Below are positions 22,607 to 23,903 of a DNA stretch of 23,903 bases, piece after piece. Source of the stretch: Christensenella sp. UBA1214. Its GTDB lineage: Bacteria; Bacillota; Clostridia; Christensenellales; CAG-138. Under the pieces are notes generated by a model. That model was not told where the DNA came from. It ran no database searches and saw only the letters and a program-made list of their open reading frames with translations. Numbering within the stretch: the stretch's first letter is position 1; each line of letters opens with the position of its first letter. The DNA lies in NCBI GenBank assembly GCA_002309375.1, contig DBXK01000003.1:68162-92064 (forward strand), in the 5' to 3' direction. The translations under genes and the position numbers were made by a program.

Positions 22607-22635
22607 TTGAACTTCCCGCACGAATCTAATATAAT
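22607..22635 (+). promoter_or_regulatory. Sigma-A promoter of butyrate kinase
   Basis: TTGAAC (22607-22612), a 17-base spacer, TATAAT (22630-22635). The predicted start near 22642 gives a leader of about 58 bases. Confidence 0.8.
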
Positions 22636-22699
22636 AATAGAAGTGAAAAAATCGGCCGCTTCCCTGCGGTGAAATATTCAAAACGAAGGGAGAAACACA

Positions 22700-23782
22700 A
22701 TGGCAAAGCAATACAGGATCCTTGCGATCAATCCCGGTTCGACCTCCACCAAAGTCGGCGTTTACGACGGCGAGATCAAGGTCTTCGAGGGCGTCGTCCG
22801 CCACACCGCGGAGGAGCTCGCAAAGTGCCCGACCATCATCGACCAGGCGCCGATGCGCATGGAGCTGATCAAGAACCTTCTCAAGGAGCATAATGTCGAC
22901 CTCCGCACCGTCGATGCGTTCATCGGCAGGGGCGGCATCGTGAAGCCCATGAAGAGCGGCGTTTATACCGTTAACGATACCCTTCTGAACGATCTCAAGA
23001 CCCTTCCCTCCGCGCAGCGCCATGCTTCCGCCCTCGGCGGCATCTTCGCCCGCCAGCTCGGCGACGAATACGGCAAGCCCTGCTTCATCGCGGATCCCGT
23101 CGTTGTCGACGAGCGCAATGAGATCGCGAAGATCACCGGTCTCCCCGGCGTCGAGCGCACCTGCGTTTTCCACTGCCTCAACCAGAAGGCGAGCGCCCGC
23201 ATGTACTGCAAGGAGCACGGCAAGAAGTATAACGACGTCAACCTGATCGTTGCGCATATGGGCGGCGGCATCAGCGTCGGCGCGCATGAAAAGGGCGTCG
23301 TCATCGACGTCAACGACGGCATCGCCGGCGAAGGGCCCTTCAGCCCGGAGCGCACCGGCGGCATCCCCGTGAAGATCGTTCTCGATATGGTCTACAGCGG
23401 AAAGTACACCAAGGAACAACTCTACGGCTTCTGCTCCAAGGCGGGCGGCTTCGTCGCGCACATGGGCACCAACTCCGCGCTCGACGTCGAGCGCGCGATG
23501 CTCGCGGGCAACGAGAAGGCGAAGATGGTCTTCGAAGCCCTCGGCTATAACGTCGCGAAGACGATCGGAGAGATGGCGACCGTTTTGAAGGGCACCGCGG
23601 AGGCGATCATCCTCACCGGCGGCCTCGCGTATTCTAAGCCCCTCTGCAACTATATTAAGGAAATGGTTTCCTTTATCGCCCCCGTCGTGGTCTACCCCGG
23701 CGAAAGCGAGCTTGAAGCGCTCGTCGGCGGCGCGATCCGCGTCCTCTCCGGCGAGGAAGAAGCCCGCGTTTACGGCGCATAA
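22700..23782 (+). CDS. buk: Butyrate kinase (acetokinase family)
   Basis: Encodes 360 residues, the normal length for butyrate kinase (acetate kinase is about 400). The first ATP-binding block is AINPGSTSTKVGVYDGE (about 9-25). FIGRGGIVKP and SAQRHASALGG follow, then the acetokinase signature VAHMGGGISVGAHE (about 193-206), DGIAGEGPFSPERTGG and IILTGGLAYSKPL. It interconverts butyryl-phosphate plus ADP with butyrate plus ATP, a terminal step of butyrate fermentation; some relatives prefer branched-chain acids. No phosphotransbutyrylase gene is next to it, so the partner enzyme lies outside the window or the substrate differs. AAGGGAG lies about 7 bases before the ATG. Promoter and terminator flank it, so it appears monocistronic. 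Confidence 0.95.
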   Translation: MAKQYRILAINPGSTSTKVGVYDGEIKVFEGVVRHTAEELAKCPTIIDQAPMRMELIKNLLKEHNVDLRTVDAFIGRGGIVKPMKSGVYTVNDTLLNDLKTLPSAQRHASALGGIFARQLGDEYGKPCFIADPVVVDERNEIAKITGLPGVERTCVFHCLNQKASARMYCKEHGKKYNDVNLIVAHMGGGISVGAHEKGVVIDVNDGIAGEGPFSPERTGGIPVKIVLDMVYSGKYTKEQLYGFCSKAGGFVAHMGTNSALDVERAMLAGNEKAKMVFEALGYNVAKTIGEMATVLKGTAEAIILTGGLAYSKPLCNYIKEMVSFIAPVVVYPGESELEALVGGAIRVLSGEEEARVYGA

Positions 23783-23818
23783 GCCGTTGCCGCGCCCGGC
23801 TCCGTTTTACCGAATAAT

Positions 23819-23847
23819 CAAAAGGTCCGCTCTGGCGGACCTTTTGC
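23819..23847 (+). terminator. Rho-independent terminator of butyrate kinase
   Basis: Perfect 11-bp stem AAAAGGTCCGC/GCGGACCTTTT (23820-23830 with 23835-23845) and a TCTG loop, 38 bases after the stop codon. Confidence 0.88.
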
Positions 23848-23903
23848 AATATAACCTCCGGAACAGTTACACCCCGTAGGGGCGGATATCATACGCCAGC
23901 CTT

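Overview
The window looks like a chromosomal piece of a Gram-positive, high-GC member of the Clostridia, probably an uncultured gut or rumen lineage. This rests on strong AGGAGG-type ribosome binding sites, many Cys-lipoproteins, a BlaI/M56 regulatory pair, a butyrate-kinase-type gene and tandem CorC/CNNM proteins. The assignment is inference; there is no rRNA in the window.

Layout: (1) 1-720: the end of an unidentified + gene converges on a small lipoprotein gene (-). (2) 742-2355: a Na+/phosphate cotransporter with a PhoU domain (-), divergent from (3) 2610-9351 (+): lspA, an RluA/RluD-family pseudouridine synthase, a HEAT-repeat/N2-guanine-type methyltransferase and a 1167-residue lipoprotein subtilase carrying a ten-unit RCC1-like propeller. 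The catalytic core of the subtilase gene is far more AT-rich than its surroundings. (4) 9478-11973 (+): a classic rpmG-secE-nusG-rplK-rplA operon with its own sigma-A promoter and a candidate L1-binding leader. It ends in a strong terminator with no rplJ-rplL. (5) 11988-13940 (-): a two-gene unit of a small secreted protein and a propeller-type lipoprotein, behind a structured 280-nt leader. (6) 14024-17240 (-): a GNAT acetyltransferase and two overlapping CNNM/CBS membrane protein genes. (7) 17382-17525 (+): a 47-residue half-HTH gene with its own RBS and terminator. (8) 17590-22538 (-): a three-gene operon of a BlaI-type repressor, a 1105-residue M56 (BlaR1-like) membrane protease with a very large non-penicillin-binding ectodomain, and a propeller lipoprotein. 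Two GTCTA-N6-TAGAC-type dyads overlap and follow its promoter. (9) 22607-23846 (+): butyrate kinase with promoter and terminator.

The recurring theme is exported surface proteins with propeller-like or repeat ectodomains: the subtilase, two lipoproteins and the M56 ectodomain. The best candidate for an undescribed system is the BlaI/M56/lipoprotein operon, read here as a one-component envelope-sensing circuit in which protease cleavage relieves BlaI repression. The second is the subtilase-RCC1 lipoprotein. No CRISPR, IS element, tRNA or rRNA was seen.
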